Positions 34,521 to 44,144 of a DNA stretch of 64,000 nt are shown here, in pieces. The translations under genes were made by a program, and so were the position numbers. The stretch's first letter is position 1; each line of letters starts with the position of its first letter. The notes under the pieces are model-generated. The model saw nothing but the letters and a program-made list of their open reading frames with translations. It searched no databases and was not told the DNA's origin. Origin of the DNA: Paroceanicella profunda (GTDB lineage Bacteria; Pseudomonadota; Alphaproteobacteria; Rhodobacterales; Rhodobacteraceae); assembly GCF_005887635.2 (NCBI RefSeq), contig NZ_CP040818.1, positions 1,642,501 through 1,706,500 of the forward strand. Direction: 5' to 3'.

Positions 34521-35423
34521 TCAGGCCAGCCGGTGTGAGTGCATGGAGGAGAGGAGGGTGGTCTTCGAGGTGCGCAGATGGCGCAGGGCGGCGGCCTTCG
34601 AGGCGGGGGCGTCGCGCGCCAGCATGGCCTCGATCCAGGTGAGATGTTCGGCGATGGCGGCGGCGTTGCGGGCTTTCTCCTCGGTCTTGTCCCATGTGTA
34701 ATGGTAGTGGAAGATCAGCGAGATCACCTTCTGGAACTCCGCCACGAAGCGGTTCTTCACCACGCCGGTCACGGTGGTGTGGAACGCCTCGTCGAGCTTG
34801 GAGAAATCGTGGAAATGCGTCTCCACCCGGGCGGCGAGGGCCAGGTGGCGCGCGCGCAGCGCCTCCAGCCGCGGCCAGATCTCGTGGCCCGGCGGCAGGG
34901 CCACGAGCTGGCGCACGGCGTTGAGCTCCAGCACGGTGCGGAACTCCGACAGTTCCACCGCGAAATCCGCCGTGAAGCCCAGCAGCCGCCAGCCGCCGCG
35001 CTGGCGCCGCTCCACCAGCCCGAAGCGGCTCAGCCCGGCGAGGAACTCCTGCAGCGTGCGCGGCGCCACCGAGAACTCCCGCGAGAGCTGGGCGACGTTG
35101 AGCGTGGTGCCGGCCGGCACGTCGAAGCGCAGCACCCATTCCAGGAACCGGGTTTCCAGCGCGTCGGTGTCCGGCGCCTCGTCGCGCAGTTCCAGCCAGT
35201 CGGCGGCGTCCGGGCGGCGCAGCAGGGTCTTGGCGCGGCCGTCCCACAGGATGATGCTCTCGTCGCTCAGGCGCTGGAGCCCGGCGCGCACCACGGTGCG
35301 GCTCACGCCCATGCCCTGCGCCAGCGTGTTCTCCGACGGCAGGCTGGCGCCGCCCTCCAGCCCCGAGCAGATGTCCAGCAGGGCGTTGAACGCCTCGCGG
35401 AAGCGGATGTCCGTGCGTGCCAT
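34521..35423 (-). CDS. GntR-family regulator with two DNA-binding-like segments, of the sugar locus
   Basis: The 300-residue protein has a GntR winged helix at about 5-70 (LPSENTLAQGMGVSRTVVRAG). A second winged-helix-like segment follows at about 105-150 (LNVAQLSREFSVAPRTLQEF), then a helical FCD domain with metal-type His residues (DEAFHTTVTGV, FHYHYTWDK). Two winged segments before FCD is less common than the usual one. It is divergent from the ABC transporter operon and near the dehydrogenase, so it is the likely repressor that senses the sugar or its lactone/acid. ATG 35423 is chosen because the frame start at 35468 falls in the promoter. Confidence 0.85.
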   Translation of the reverse strand: MARTDIRFREAFNALLDICSGLEGGASLPSENTLAQGMGVSRTVVRAGLQRLSDESIILWDGRAKTLLRRPDAADWLELRDEAPDTDALETRFLEWVLRFDVPAGTTLNVAQLSREFSVAPRTLQEFLAGLSRFGLVERRQRGGWRLLGFTADFAVELSEFRTVLELNAVRQLVALPPGHEIWPRLEALRARHLALAARVETHFHDFSKLDEAFHTTVTGVVKNRFVAEFQKVISLIFHYHYTWDKTEEKARNAAAIAEHLTWIEAMLARDAPASKAAALRHLRTSKTTLLSSMHSHRLA

Positions 35424-35473
35424 CGTGCCGTCCCTCTTCTCCCCTGCGCCCCGCGGCAGTGTAATCAAGGCGG

Positions 35474-35518
35474 TTGACGCAGGCCAATCCGCCGCTCAAT
35501 ATGTTTTTAATAATTAAA
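35474..35518 (+). promoter_or_regulatory. ABC operon promoter with TTTAATAATTAAA operator candidate
   Basis: TTGACGCA (35474-35481) is the same eight-base box as before the dehydrogenase, with a CAATAT -10-like element 17 bases on. The AT-only near-palindrome TTTAATAATTAAA at 35506-35518 lies just downstream, well placed for repression by the divergent GntR protein. Confidence 0.5.
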
Positions 35519-35540
35519 GGCAGATCATCGGGGAGGAAAG

Positions 35541-36563
35541 ATGGTCGAGTTCACAGAACGCAAGGCTTCTGCGCGCTGGAAGTTGCGGCCGTCCGCGGGC
35601 CTGTTTCACCGAATGTCCGCCTTTCTCACCCTGATTCTGCTGGTCGCGGCGTTTTCCTTCGGCAACGCGGCGTTCCTGTCGGTGAACAACGGGCTCACCA
35701 TCCTGCTGCAGACCTCCGTCATCGGCCTCCTGGGCATCGGCATGACCATGGTGATCATCACCGGCGGCATCGACCTCAGCGTGGGCTCGGTGCTCGCGCT
35801 CTCGGGCACGGTCACGGGGCTGGCGGTGAAGGCGGGGCTGCCGGTGTTGCCGGCCATGGCGGTGGGCGTGCTGGTGGGGGCGGCCTGCGGGCTGTTCAAC
35901 GGTTTCGTGATCACGAAGATGCGCATCACCCCCTTCGTGGCCACGCTGGGCATGATGCTGATCGCGCGCGGGCTGGCGCTGCAGCTCACCGGAGCGGCGC
36001 CGATCTCGCAGCTCGGCGATGCCTTCGGCGTGCTGGGCAACGGCGCGCTGTTCCGCGTGGTGGAGATGGGGGCGAACGGCTTTCCGAAGGTGATCTTCCC
36101 CGGCATCCCCTACCCGGTGATCCTGCTCGCCGTGGTGGCGCTGGCCGCGGCCTACCTGCTGCGCCGCCGCCAGACAGGCCGGCACATCTACGCCACCGGC
36201 TCGAACGAGGAGGCGGCCCGCCTCTCCGGCGTGCGGGTGCACCGCACCAAGATCATCGCCTACACGCTCTCGGGCGCGCTGGCGGGGGTGGCGGGCAACG
36301 TGCTGATGTCGCGGCTCATCACCGCCCAGCCCAGCGAGGGCGTGATGTACGAGCTCGACGCCATCGCCGCGGCGGTGATCGGCGGCGCCTCGCTGATGGG
36401 GGGCGTGGGCAATGTCTCCGGCACGATGATCGGCGCCTTCATCATCGGGGTGCTGCGCAACGGGCTGAACATGGCCGGCACCTCGGCCTTCATCCAGCAG
36501 ATCGTCATCGGCTTCGTCGTGATCGGCGCGGTCTATGTCGACCAGATCCGCAACCGCCGCTGA
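35541..36563 (+). CDS. Sugar ABC transporter permease (RbsC-like)
   Basis: The 340-residue integral membrane protein has about ten hydrophobic segments and the RbsC-family signature (MVIITGGIDLSVGSVLALSG; later GVRVHRTKIIAYTLSGALAG, the contact loop for the ATPase). It forms the channel of a CUT2-type monosaccharide importer. GGAGG stands four bases before the ATG. It is the first gene of a permease - binding protein - ATPase operon, an unusual order since the binding protein is often first. The neighbours point to L-fucose or a related deoxysugar as substrate. Confidence 0.9.
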   Translation: MVEFTERKASARWKLRPSAGLFHRMSAFLTLILLVAAFSFGNAAFLSVNNGLTILLQTSVIGLLGIGMTMVIITGGIDLSVGSVLALSGTVTGLAVKAGLPVLPAMAVGVLVGAACGLFNGFVITKMRITPFVATLGMMLIARGLALQLTGAAPISQLGDAFGVLGNGALFRVVEMGANGFPKVIFPGIPYPVILLAVVALAAAYLLRRRQTGRHIYATGSNEEAARLSGVRVHRTKIIAYTLSGALAGVAGNVLMSRLITAQPSEGVMYELDAIAAAVIGGASLMGGVGNVSGTMIGAFIIGVLRNGLNMAGTSAFIQQIVIGFVVIGAVYVDQIRNRR

Positions 36564-36711
36564 GGCGCGCGGAACGGCCGCTCCGGGGCGGAACGCTCCG
36601 GGAGGGAGAGAGGCGCGGGGCGGGAGCCCCCCCGCGGACCGATGACACGCGGGGCGCGAAAGCCCCGGGACAACAAAGACAGATCGCAAACGCGACCAAC
36701 CGGAGGACACC

Positions 36712-37656
36712 ATGAAGAAAACCCTCGCACCGGCGCTCGTCGCCGGGCTCCTTGCCGGGGCGGCGGCCGTTTCCGCCCAGGCCGGCGAGATCGCCGTGAT
36801 CGTGAAGACCACCAGCTCCAACTTCTGGCAGAACGTGAACAAGGGCGCGCAGGCCGCCATCGAGGGGCAGAGCGAGCACACGCTCAGCTTCGACGGCCCG
36901 GCCTCCGAATCCGCCATCGCCGACCAGGTGAACCTGGTGGAGAACGCCATCAACCGCGGCGTCTCCGGCATCGTGCTCGCCCCGTCGGACCCCGAGGCGC
37001 TGGCCCCCGCCGTGAAGCGCGCCTACGAGAACGCGATCCCGGTGGTGATCATCGATTCCGCCCTCGCCGACAGCGCGCAGGGCACCTATCAGGCCTTCCT
37101 GGCCACCGACAATTGCGCCGCGGGCGAGGAGGTGGCGAAGATGATGATCGACGAGGTCGGCACCGAGGGAAAGGTGGCGATCATGTCCTACGTGGCCGGC
37201 GTGGGTTCGGAGATCGGCCGGGTGGGCTGCTTCACCGACTACATCCGGGCGAACTCGAAGCTCGACATCGTCGGCCCGTACTACTCGCAGTCGCAGATGG
37301 CGCTGGCGCTGAACCAGACCACCGACGTTCTGGCCGCGAACGGTGACCTGAAGGGCATCTTCGGCGCCAACGAGCCCACCGCCGTGGGCATGGGCCGGGC
37401 GCTGGTGCAGTCCGGCAAGGCCGGCGAGATCGCCGCCATCGGCTTTGACGGCAACGGCGACCTGCAGCAGTTCGTGCGCGACGGCACGCTGAAGGCCACC
37501 GCCGTGCAGGGCTCGTTCCAGATGGGCGAGGAGGGGGTGAAGACCGTGATGGAGATCCTCGCCGGCAACAAGGTGGCGCCGAAGATCGACACCGGCGTGG
37601 TGCTGGTGACGCCCGACAACATCGACGACCCCGTGGCGCAGAACGTCCTCTACTGA
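36712..37656 (+). CDS. Periplasmic sugar-binding protein of the ABC transporter
   Basis: The 314-residue type-1 periplasmic binding protein has a clear signal peptide (MKKTLAPALVAGLLAGAA, cleavage after SAQA) and two Rossmann-like lobes of the RbsB/LacI fold (IAVIVKTTSSNFWQNVNKG, IVLAPSDPEALAPAVKRA, IPVVIIDSALAD, AAIGFDGNGDLQQFVRDG). It captures a monosaccharide for the adjacent permease. GGAGG is five bases before the ATG. A 10-bp perfect stem-loop follows the stop, which would protect this part of the mRNA and raise its yield over the ATPase. Confidence 0.9.
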   Translation: MKKTLAPALVAGLLAGAAAVSAQAGEIAVIVKTTSSNFWQNVNKGAQAAIEGQSEHTLSFDGPASESAIADQVNLVENAINRGVSGIVLAPSDPEALAPAVKRAYENAIPVVIIDSALADSAQGTYQAFLATDNCAAGEEVAKMMIDEVGTEGKVAIMSYVAGVGSEIGRVGCFTDYIRANSKLDIVGPYYSQSQMALALNQTTDVLAANGDLKGIFGANEPTAVGMGRALVQSGKAGEIAAIGFDGNGDLQQFVRDGTLKATAVQGSFQMGEEGVKTVMEILAGNKVAPKIDTGVVLVTPDNIDDPVAQNVLY

Positions 37657-37664
37657 GCCTGTCC

Positions 37665-37690
37665 GCCGGCCGGGCGCCGCCCCGGCCGGC
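37665..37690 (+). other. Intercistronic stem-loop after the binding-protein gene
   Basis: GCCGGCCGGG and CCCGGCCGGC form a perfect 10-bp stem with a 6-base loop. No T-run follows and the ATPase gene starts 20 bases later, so it is more likely an mRNA-stabilising element or weak attenuator than a full terminator. Confidence 0.65.
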
Positions 37691-37710
37691 CCTCACACCG
37701 GAGAGCCTTC

Positions 37711-38520
37711 ATGAGCCAGCAGCCCCGCGACAGCGCCCCCCTCGTCGAGTTGATCGACATCGAGAAGCATTTCGGCGGCGTGCGCGCCGTGAACGGTGTC
37801 TCGCTCGACCTCTGGCCCGGCGAGGTGGTGGGCGTGCTGGGCCATAACGGCGCCGGCAAGTCCTGCCTGATGCGCATCCTCTCCGGCGCGATGGCGCCCA
37901 ATGGTGGCGAGATCCGGGTGCGCGGCGCGCGGGTGAGCCTCGACAGCCCGCATGACGCCCGGGCGCAGGGCATCGAGACCATCTACCAGACCCTCGGCCT
38001 CGCCGACCATCTCGACGCGCCCGCCAACCTGTTCCTCGGCCGCGAGCTGAAGACCCGCTTCGGCAATCTCGACGACAGGCGCATGCTGCGCGAGGCCCGC
38101 GAGGTGCTGCACCGGCTGAACCCGAACTTCCGCAACCTGGGCGACCCGGTCTCCCGCCTCTCCGGCGGGCAGCGGCAGGTGATCGCCATCGCCCGGGCGA
38201 TCTACTTCGAGGTGAAGATCCTGATCATGGACGAGCCCACCGCCGCGCTGGGCCCGTCGGAAACCGCGATGGTGGGCAAGCTGATCCGCCAGTTGCAGGC
38301 GGAGGGCATCGGCATCTTCCTCGTCAGCCATGACCTGCATGACGTGTTCGACCTGTGCGACCGCGTGGTGGTGATGAACAAGGGCAGCATGGTCGGCGCG
38401 CATCGCATCTCCGAGGTCTCGAAGGACGACGTGCTGAGCCTGATCATCAAGGGCGAACTGCCGCCCGGCTGGCGGCCCCGCCACCATGAGGCCGCCGACC
38501 CCGCCGCTGCCGCGGTGTAG
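37711..38520 (+). CDS. Sugar ABC transporter ATPase, single-domain
   Basis: The 269-residue protein has one nucleotide-binding domain: Walker A GHNGAGKS, signature LSGGQRQV, Walker [13 protein letters not shown] and the switch His in [11 protein letters not shown]. It drives the adjacent RbsC-like permease. Unlike RbsA it has only one ATPase domain instead of two in tandem, as in the FrcA-type importers of alphaproteobacteria. It is the last gene of the operon; the large heptamer array begins 250 bases after its stop. Confidence 0.9.
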   Translation: MSQQPRDSAPLVELIDIEKHFGGVRAVNGVSLDLWPGEVVGVLGHNGAGKSCLMRILSGAMAPNGGEIRVRGARVSLDSPHDARAQGIETIYQTLGLADHLDAPANLFLGRELKTRFGNLDDRRMLREAREVLHRLNPNFRNLGDPVSRLSGGQRQVIAIARAIYFEVKILIMDEPTAALGPSETAMVGKLIRQLQAEGIGIFLVSHDLHDVFDLCDRVVVMNKGSMVGAHRISEVSKDDVLSLIIKGELPPGWRPRHHEAADPAAAAV

Positions 38521-39446
<926 letters not shown>

Positions 39447-40484
39447 ATGCAGGATGACTGGAGATACACGCGCGGTGTCGTCGCCGTGCTGGCGACGATT
39501 GCGCTGCTGGTGATCGCGCGGCCGGTGCTCATCCCGCTGGTGCTGGCACTGTTCGTGTGGCTCATCCTCAACGTCACCGTGCGCGGCAGCCGCAGGCTGC
39601 TGCTCTGGGTGGGGCTGGAGAGCCATGCCGCCGCGCGGCTGCTGAGCGTGCTCGTCGTCGGGGCCACGCTCGTGCTGCTGGGCGCGATGGTGGGGCAGAA
39701 CGCCTATGACATCGCGCAGGGCCTGCCGCAGTACGAGCAGCGGCTGGACACCATCCTCTCCTCCGTGCTGCGCCTGTTCCGGGTGAGCGGGAGCGTGGCC
39801 ATCTCCGACCTGCTGGACCGGCTGGAGCTGACGCCGATCCTGCTCAGCCTCGCCGGGTCGATGGCCAGCGTGCTCAGCTCGCTGGTGATCGTGGTGGTCT
39901 ACGTTCTCTTCATCCACCAGGAAGCCGGCGCCGCGGAGGCTAAGCTCACCGCCCTCATCTCCGACCCGGCGGAGCGCGAGCGGGTGCGGCGCATCGTGCA
40001 GCGCATCATCGCGGAGATCGACGCCTTCATGGCGGTGAACATGCTCTGCGGCCTGTTCCAGGCCATCCCCACCTGGATCGTGCTGAAGGTGATGGGGGTG
40101 GACGCGCCGGTGTTCTGGGCCGTGCTGATCTTCGTCACCAGCTTCATTCCCACCATCGGCACGCTGATCGGCATCGTGTTCCCGGCGCTGATGGCGCTGG
40201 TGCAGTTCGACACGTTCACGCCGTTCCTCGTGGTGCTGGCGGTGATGCTGCCGGTGCAGCTCTTCGCCTCCAACTACCTGGAGCCGCGGATGATGAGCAC
40301 CTCGCTCAATCTCAGCGGGCTGGTGGTGCTGGTGGGCATCTTCGCCGGTGGGGCGCTCTGGGGGGTGGTCGGCGCGCTCATCGTGGTGCCGGTGCTCTCG
40401 GTGGTGATGCTGATCTTCGCGCAGATCCCCTCCATGCGCCCGGTGGCGTTGCTGATGTCCAGCGACGGCCGCCTCGAGGACTGA
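39447..40484 (+). CDS. AI-2E family transporter (PerM-like membrane protein)
   Basis: The 345-residue protein has about eight membrane segments in the AI-2E/PerM arrangement. There are paired N-terminal spans (VVAVLATIALLVIARPVLIP, then PLVLALFVWLILNVTV) and a soluble middle part. The C-terminal group of spans contains FVTSFIPTIGTLIGIVFPAL, SNYLEPRMMSTSLNLSGLV and WGVVGALIVVPVLSVV, where the P-T-I-G and L-E-P motifs are typical. Family members export diverse small molecules or act as ion antiporters; the substrate is unknown. ATG 39447 is chosen because GGGGAAG precedes it and it puts the first span at the N-terminus. It is followed 21 bases later by the channel gene. Confidence 0.88.
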   Translation: MQDDWRYTRGVVAVLATIALLVIARPVLIPLVLALFVWLILNVTVRGSRRLLLWVGLESHAAARLLSVLVVGATLVLLGAMVGQNAYDIAQGLPQYEQRLDTILSSVLRLFRVSGSVAISDLLDRLELTPILLSLAGSMASVLSSLVIVVVYVLFIHQEAGAAEAKLTALISDPAERERVRRIVQRIIAEIDAFMAVNMLCGLFQAIPTWIVLKVMGVDAPVFWAVLIFVTSFIPTIGTLIGIVFPALMALVQFDTFTPFLVVLAVMLPVQLFASNYLEPRMMSTSLNLSGLVVLVGIFAGGALWGVVGALIVVPVLSVVMLIFAQIPSMRPVALLMSSDGRLED

Positions 40485-40505
40485 CGGCGCAAGGGAGGGG
40501 TGATC

Positions 40506-40955
40506 ATGGCGAACCTGCTGCTCGGACTGGCCGTCACCGTGGCCTGCACGGTGATCGAATGCGCGATGCTGGCCTTCCTCGGAAGCTCGCTCCGCCACCG
40601 CGTGAACCGGGTCCGGGCGCCCGGCTTCCTGCATGACACGGCGCTGATCGCCGGGGCGCTGCTGGTGCTCCTGTTCGGCAATCTCGCGCAGGTCTGGGTC
40701 TGGGCCTGGGTGCTGAAGCTGCTGGGGGAATTCCCCACAGTGTTGCAGGCCTACTATTTCGCGCTCACCAGCTTCACCACGCTGGGCTACGGCGACGTGG
40801 TGCTCAGCCCGGGCCGGGCGATCCTCGGGCCGCTGGCGGCGGCAAACGGTGTGCTGATGTTCGGCCTGTCCACCGGAGTGCTGATCTGGGTGATCGGCGC
40901 GCTCACCAGTTTCGGCAGGATGCGGGGCCTGCCCCCGCACGACCCGGGCCGCTGA
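40506..40955 (+). CDS. Two-TM potassium channel (ion_trans_2 type)
   Basis: The 149-residue protein has a first span (LLLGLAVTVACTVIECAML), a second span (TALIAGALLVLLFGNLAQVW), the pore helix and selectivity filter TTLGYGDVVL, and a last span (GVLMFGLSTGVLIWVIGAL). The TLGYGD filter indicates K+ selectivity. There is no regulatory RCK domain, so gating must come from partners or membrane state. GTG 40500 is also in frame, but ATG 40506 keeps a normal distance to the GGGAGGGG ribosome site. It is co-transcribed with the AI-2E-type transporter. Confidence 0.85.
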   Translation: MANLLLGLAVTVACTVIECAMLAFLGSSLRHRVNRVRAPGFLHDTALIAGALLVLLFGNLAQVWVWAWVLKLLGEFPTVLQAYYFALTSFTTLGYGDVVLSPGRAILGPLAAANGVLMFGLSTGVLIWVIGALTSFGRMRGLPPHDPGR

Positions 40956-41021
40956 ACCCGGCTGCCTGCCGGGGCCGACCGGCACCGACAGTTCCTGTTC
41001 ACACCGCCCGGCGGGGCAATC

Positions 41022-41425
41022 AGGCAAACAGGGGCAGGCTGGGCGGCAGGGCAGGCAGAGGCGTTGGTCTTTGCCCCGGGCGCGGCCTGTGATGGATGCT
41101 CCGCGGGGCGGCGGCCGCCGGAGAAAGCGAGGGAGATCGCCGGGCACGGCAGGCCGACCGCGCAGGGCACCCCTCCGGGACGCGGTGCCGCGCGCCACAT
41201 CGGCAAGCTGCGCCCGCGAGGCAAACAGGGGCACGCGGGGCGGCAGGGCAGACGGGGCAGGCAGAGGCGGTGGTCTTTCCCCCCGGGAGCGGCCTGTGAT
41301 GCACGCTCCGCGGGGCGGCGGTCGCCGGAGGGCGCGAGGGGGACCGCCGGGCAGGGCAGGTCGACGGCGCCGGGCACCGTTCCGGGAGGCGGTGCCGCGC
41401 GCCGCATCGGCAGGCGGCGCCCGAC
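41022..41425. repeat. Imperfect tandem duplication of about 200 bp
   Basis: Bases from AGGCAAACAGGGGCA at 41022 recur from 41219, and CCTGTGAT at 41086 recurs at 41293, so the unit is about 197-207 bp with small indels and many substitutions. It fills most of the intergenic space 40956-41505, where no gene is supported. Confidence 0.75.
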
Positions 41426-41505
41426 GCGGCGGGCGGGCGCTGTGCTCCCGCAACAGGCCGGACCGGGGCCTTCGCCTGCCGGGCCCGTGACGGAGACAGG
41501 CGGCG

Positions 41506-43452
41506 TCAGGCGGGGTGCGCGCCGCCGTCGCGTGCCGCCGTGCGGAAGAAATCGGCATTCTGGGCAAGGGCGCGCGCGGCCTGGGTCAGCAGGGCCGGGT
41601 TGCCGGCGGGATGCCGGGCGACATGGCGCGCGGCGGCGGCGAGGGCGCGCGCGGCGCGCTCCGGGCTCTGGCCCACCGCCGCCAACCGGCGCAGCGCGGC
41701 CTCGGGCCGGCGCCGCGCGGGGCGCTGCGGCCCCGGCCGCGCCGCCAGCTCCTGCAGGTGCAGGATCGCCCGGCCGAGCGCGAGCACCGCGAGGCTGCCC
41801 TCGGTGGGCGAGACCCCGGCGCGCGGGCTCTTGTCGCTCCAGCTGGCCAGCCGCAGCACCCGGTGGGTGAGGCGCGCCTGCCAGACCGGCTGGCGGGCGC
41901 GGCGCTCGGGCCGGGCCGCCATCGCCTCCAGCTCGCGCACCATCATCGCGATGAGCGTGTCGCGCCGGCGCTGCGGGCTGGGCGGGAACACGTGGCGATA
42001 GGCGAAATAGGCCAGCATCGGCGCGGCCGGCACCGCGAGCGACAGCGCGAGAGACTGCGGGAAGCTGCCGCTCAGCGGCCAATGCGGCTGCAGCAGGAGC
42101 AGCAGCACCATGTTGTAGTCGAACCCCAGCGCCTGGGTGCGGCGATGGCCGAACACCAGCGCGCCGAACAGCACGAAGGGCATCGCCAGCGCGATCTGCC
42201 CCGCCGGCCCCCCGGCCAGCGGCCAGGCCAGCCAGTGGCAGGCCAGCGCCCCGGCGGCCCCCGCCAGCTGCCCGATGAACACGAAGCGCATCATCCCCGC
42301 CGGGTTGTCGAAGGTGGAGAACAGCGAGGCCATGATCGCGGTGCCCAGCAGCACGAAGGGCCCCACGGACCAGCCGGTCACCACCCAGAGGAGACCGATG
42401 GCCAGCATCATTCCCAGCGCGCGCAGCGCCGCCTCGCGGGCACCCACCCAGTCCCGGTGCAGGATGACGGAGGCGCGGGCGGCGGCCGGCACCTCGGCGC
42501 CCGCCGGCCCGTCGCGCAGCGCGGCGGCGAGGGCGGAGAGCACCTCCCCGGTCTCCGCATCCGGCGCCGCGAGGGCCTGCGCCCGGGTGAGACGGGCCGC
42601 GGCGACAGCCTGTTCGCCGGGCATGTCCAGCGCCTCCGCGGCCGCCTCCAGCGCGGCGGCGAGGTCGGGCCGGGCCGGGCCCGCGCCCTGACGGCTGAGC
42701 CAGAACAGCGCCGAGACATGGGCGGAGAGCTGCCGGCGCATCGCCCGCGCCGTCTGCCGCGCGCGCAGCGAGCCCGCGGAATGCGGGTCCAGCGCCTCCT
42801 CGATGGCGGCGAGTTCGGAGAGCAGCGCGCGCGGCGTGGCCTTCGCGCCGTCCTGCCCGGCTCCGGGGCCGCCGGCGACGCCGTCCGCCATGGCGCGCAG
42901 CAGCCGGGCGGAGAGCAGGCGCAGCCGGCCGACCGGCAGGGCCTCCTCCCCGCGCCCGGCGAAGAGCCACCCCACCGCCAGCGCCGTCAGCGCGCCGGTG
43001 AGCACGGTGAGCATCCGGTCCGCCCCCAGCGCCACGATGTGTCCGGGCGCCCCGGCCTCCAGCAGCGAGACCATCGCCGCGGTGTAGCCCGCCAGCATCA
43101 CCCCGTAGGCGGTGAAGCTGCGCAGCAGGTTGCCGAGCCCGGCGCAGAGCGCGATCCACAGCGCGAGGCCGGTGACCAGCAGCGCCGGGCTGCCGCCGGA
43201 GATCAGCACCAGCCCGATGCCGGCCAGCGCCCCGATCACCGTGCCGGCGACGCGGAACAGGCCCTTTTCCAGCAGCTGGCCGCGGGTGGGCAGCGACGTG
43301 GCCCAGACGGTCATCCCCGCCCATTGCGGGTGCTCCAGCCCCAGCAACCAGGCGATCCACAGCGCGAGGCAGGCCCCCAGGGCGGTGCGCAGCGCGAAGC
43401 CCAGCCGGGGTGTGTCGAAACCGGCGGCGGCGAGGCGGGTGCCGAGGCTCAT
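41506..43452 (-). CDS. FUSC/AaeB-type aromatic acid efflux membrane protein
   Basis: The 648-residue protein has two membrane halves of about five spans (ALRTALGACLALWIAWLLG, TVIGALAGIGLVLISGG, then MMLAIGLLWVVTGWSVGP and MLAYFAYRHVFPP) separated by a cytoplasmic helical region. The C-terminal soluble part is about 150 residues. This is the layout of fusaric-acid-resistance/p-hydroxybenzoate efflux pumps, which expel aromatic carboxylic acids. Its ATG overlaps the stop of the upstream MarR gene (ATGA), so regulator and pump are coupled. No membrane-fusion partner is adjacent, so a periplasmic adaptor would have to come from elsewhere or is not used. Confidence 0.87.
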   Translation of the reverse strand: MSLGTRLAAAGFDTPRLGFALRTALGACLALWIAWLLGLEHPQWAGMTVWATSLPTRGQLLEKGLFRVAGTVIGALAGIGLVLISGGSPALLVTGLALWIALCAGLGNLLRSFTAYGVMLAGYTAAMVSLLEAGAPGHIVALGADRMLTVLTGALTALAVGWLFAGRGEEALPVGRLRLLSARLLRAMADGVAGGPGAGQDGAKATPRALLSELAAIEEALDPHSAGSLRARQTARAMRRQLSAHVSALFWLSRQGAGPARPDLAAALEAAAEALDMPGEQAVAAARLTRAQALAAPDAETGEVLSALAAALRDGPAGAEVPAAARASVILHRDWVGAREAALRALGMMLAIGLLWVVTGWSVGPFVLLGTAIMASLFSTFDNPAGMMRFVFIGQLAGAAGALACHWLAWPLAGGPAGQIALAMPFVLFGALVFGHRRTQALGFDYNMVLLLLLQPHWPLSGSFPQSLALSLAVPAAPMLAYFAYRHVFPPSPQRRRDTLIAMMVRELEAMAARPERRARQPVWQARLTHRVLRLASWSDKSPRAGVSPTEGSLAVLALGRAILHLQELAARPGPQRPARRRPEAALRRLAAVGQSPERAARALAAAARHVARHPAGNPALLTQAARALAQNADFFRTAARDGGAHPA

Positions 43453-43913
43453 GACGAGGTCTCCGGAGGGGTGCGCAGCATCTGCAACCGGGCGTCGATC
43501 CTCGCGAAGGCGTCCATCATCGCGCGCAGTTCGGTGTCATCGAGATCGGCGAGCATCTCGCTTTCGGCGGCCTCCAGGATCACGCTCAGCTCACGCACAG
43601 CGGCATGGCCGGCGGGAGTGAGTTCGAGCCGCCGGGCGCGGCGGTCCTGCGGGTCCGGCTGGCGCTCGACCAGTCCCTCGCGGCACAGGATGTCAAGCAG
43701 GCGCACGAGGGAGGAGCCGTCGATGCCCACCAGCGCGGCGAGATCCTTCTGGCTGATGCCGCCGCCCGAGCGCTGCAAATGCACCAGGGGCGCCCAGGTG
43801 GCGTCGGTGAGGCCGGTCACGGCAATGCGTGCGTCGAGCGCGCGGCGCCAGCGGCGCGCGAGCCCGTTGAACTGCATGCCGAAGTGGACGCGGGCGGAGG
43901 CTGAATCGGTCAT
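43449..43913 (-). CDS. MarR-family repressor of the efflux gene
   Basis: The 154-residue protein has the MarR winged helix (ISQKDLAALVGIDGSSLVRLL and the wing VERQPDPQDRRARRLELTPAG) between N- and C-terminal dimerisation helices. ATG 43913 (MTDSASARVHFG) is chosen because the upstream frame runs through the operator region. It is the first gene of the efflux operon and probably represses it through the palindrome ATTTG-GATA-CAAAT 25 bases upstream, released by a phenolic acid. That mechanism is known for the family; the ligand here is inferred from the FUSC partner. Confidence 0.9.
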   Translation of the reverse strand: MTDSASARVHFGMQFNGLARRWRRALDARIAVTGLTDATWAPLVHLQRSGGGISQKDLAALVGIDGSSLVRLLDILCREGLVERQPDPQDRRARRLELTPAGHAAVRELSVILEAAESEMLADLDDTELRAMMDAFARIDARLQMLRTPPETSS

Positions 43914-43937
43914 GCCGATGTGATTGGCATGAAAATG

Positions 43938-43951
43938 ATTTGGATACAAAT
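43938..43951. promoter_or_regulatory. MarR operator candidate
   Basis: ATTTG-GATA-CAAAT is a perfect inverted repeat with 5-bp arms in an AT-rich island just upstream of the MarR gene. Confidence 0.5.
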
Positions 43952-44144
43952 AATCCGGGTGCATGGCTGGTCTGCGCCGGGGAAGGGCCGTGCGGAATCC
44001 CGTTCGCAAGGTAGCGGTCCGCAGGGGGCCGTCCGCCACGTTCCCGTTCCGGCCTTCGCCCAACCCGCCGCGCCCCCGCTGTGTCGGGGCGCGCGTTCCG
44101 TCCGGGCGCCCGTGCCCGGCGCGCGGGCCGGGCCTGTCACCCGG

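Noticed and set aside
34238..34642. Proteins with repeats such as GGRWQVA or ATCHLPP over the heptamer array
   Set aside because: A 7-bp repeat without stop codons gives open frames in all registers; no start, ribosome site or flanking domain supports translation.
41515..43923. An 802-codon plus-strand ORF over the FUSC and MarR genes
   Set aside because: Composition is Arg/Gly/His/Gln-rich shadow translation; the minus strand has clear membrane and MarR domains.
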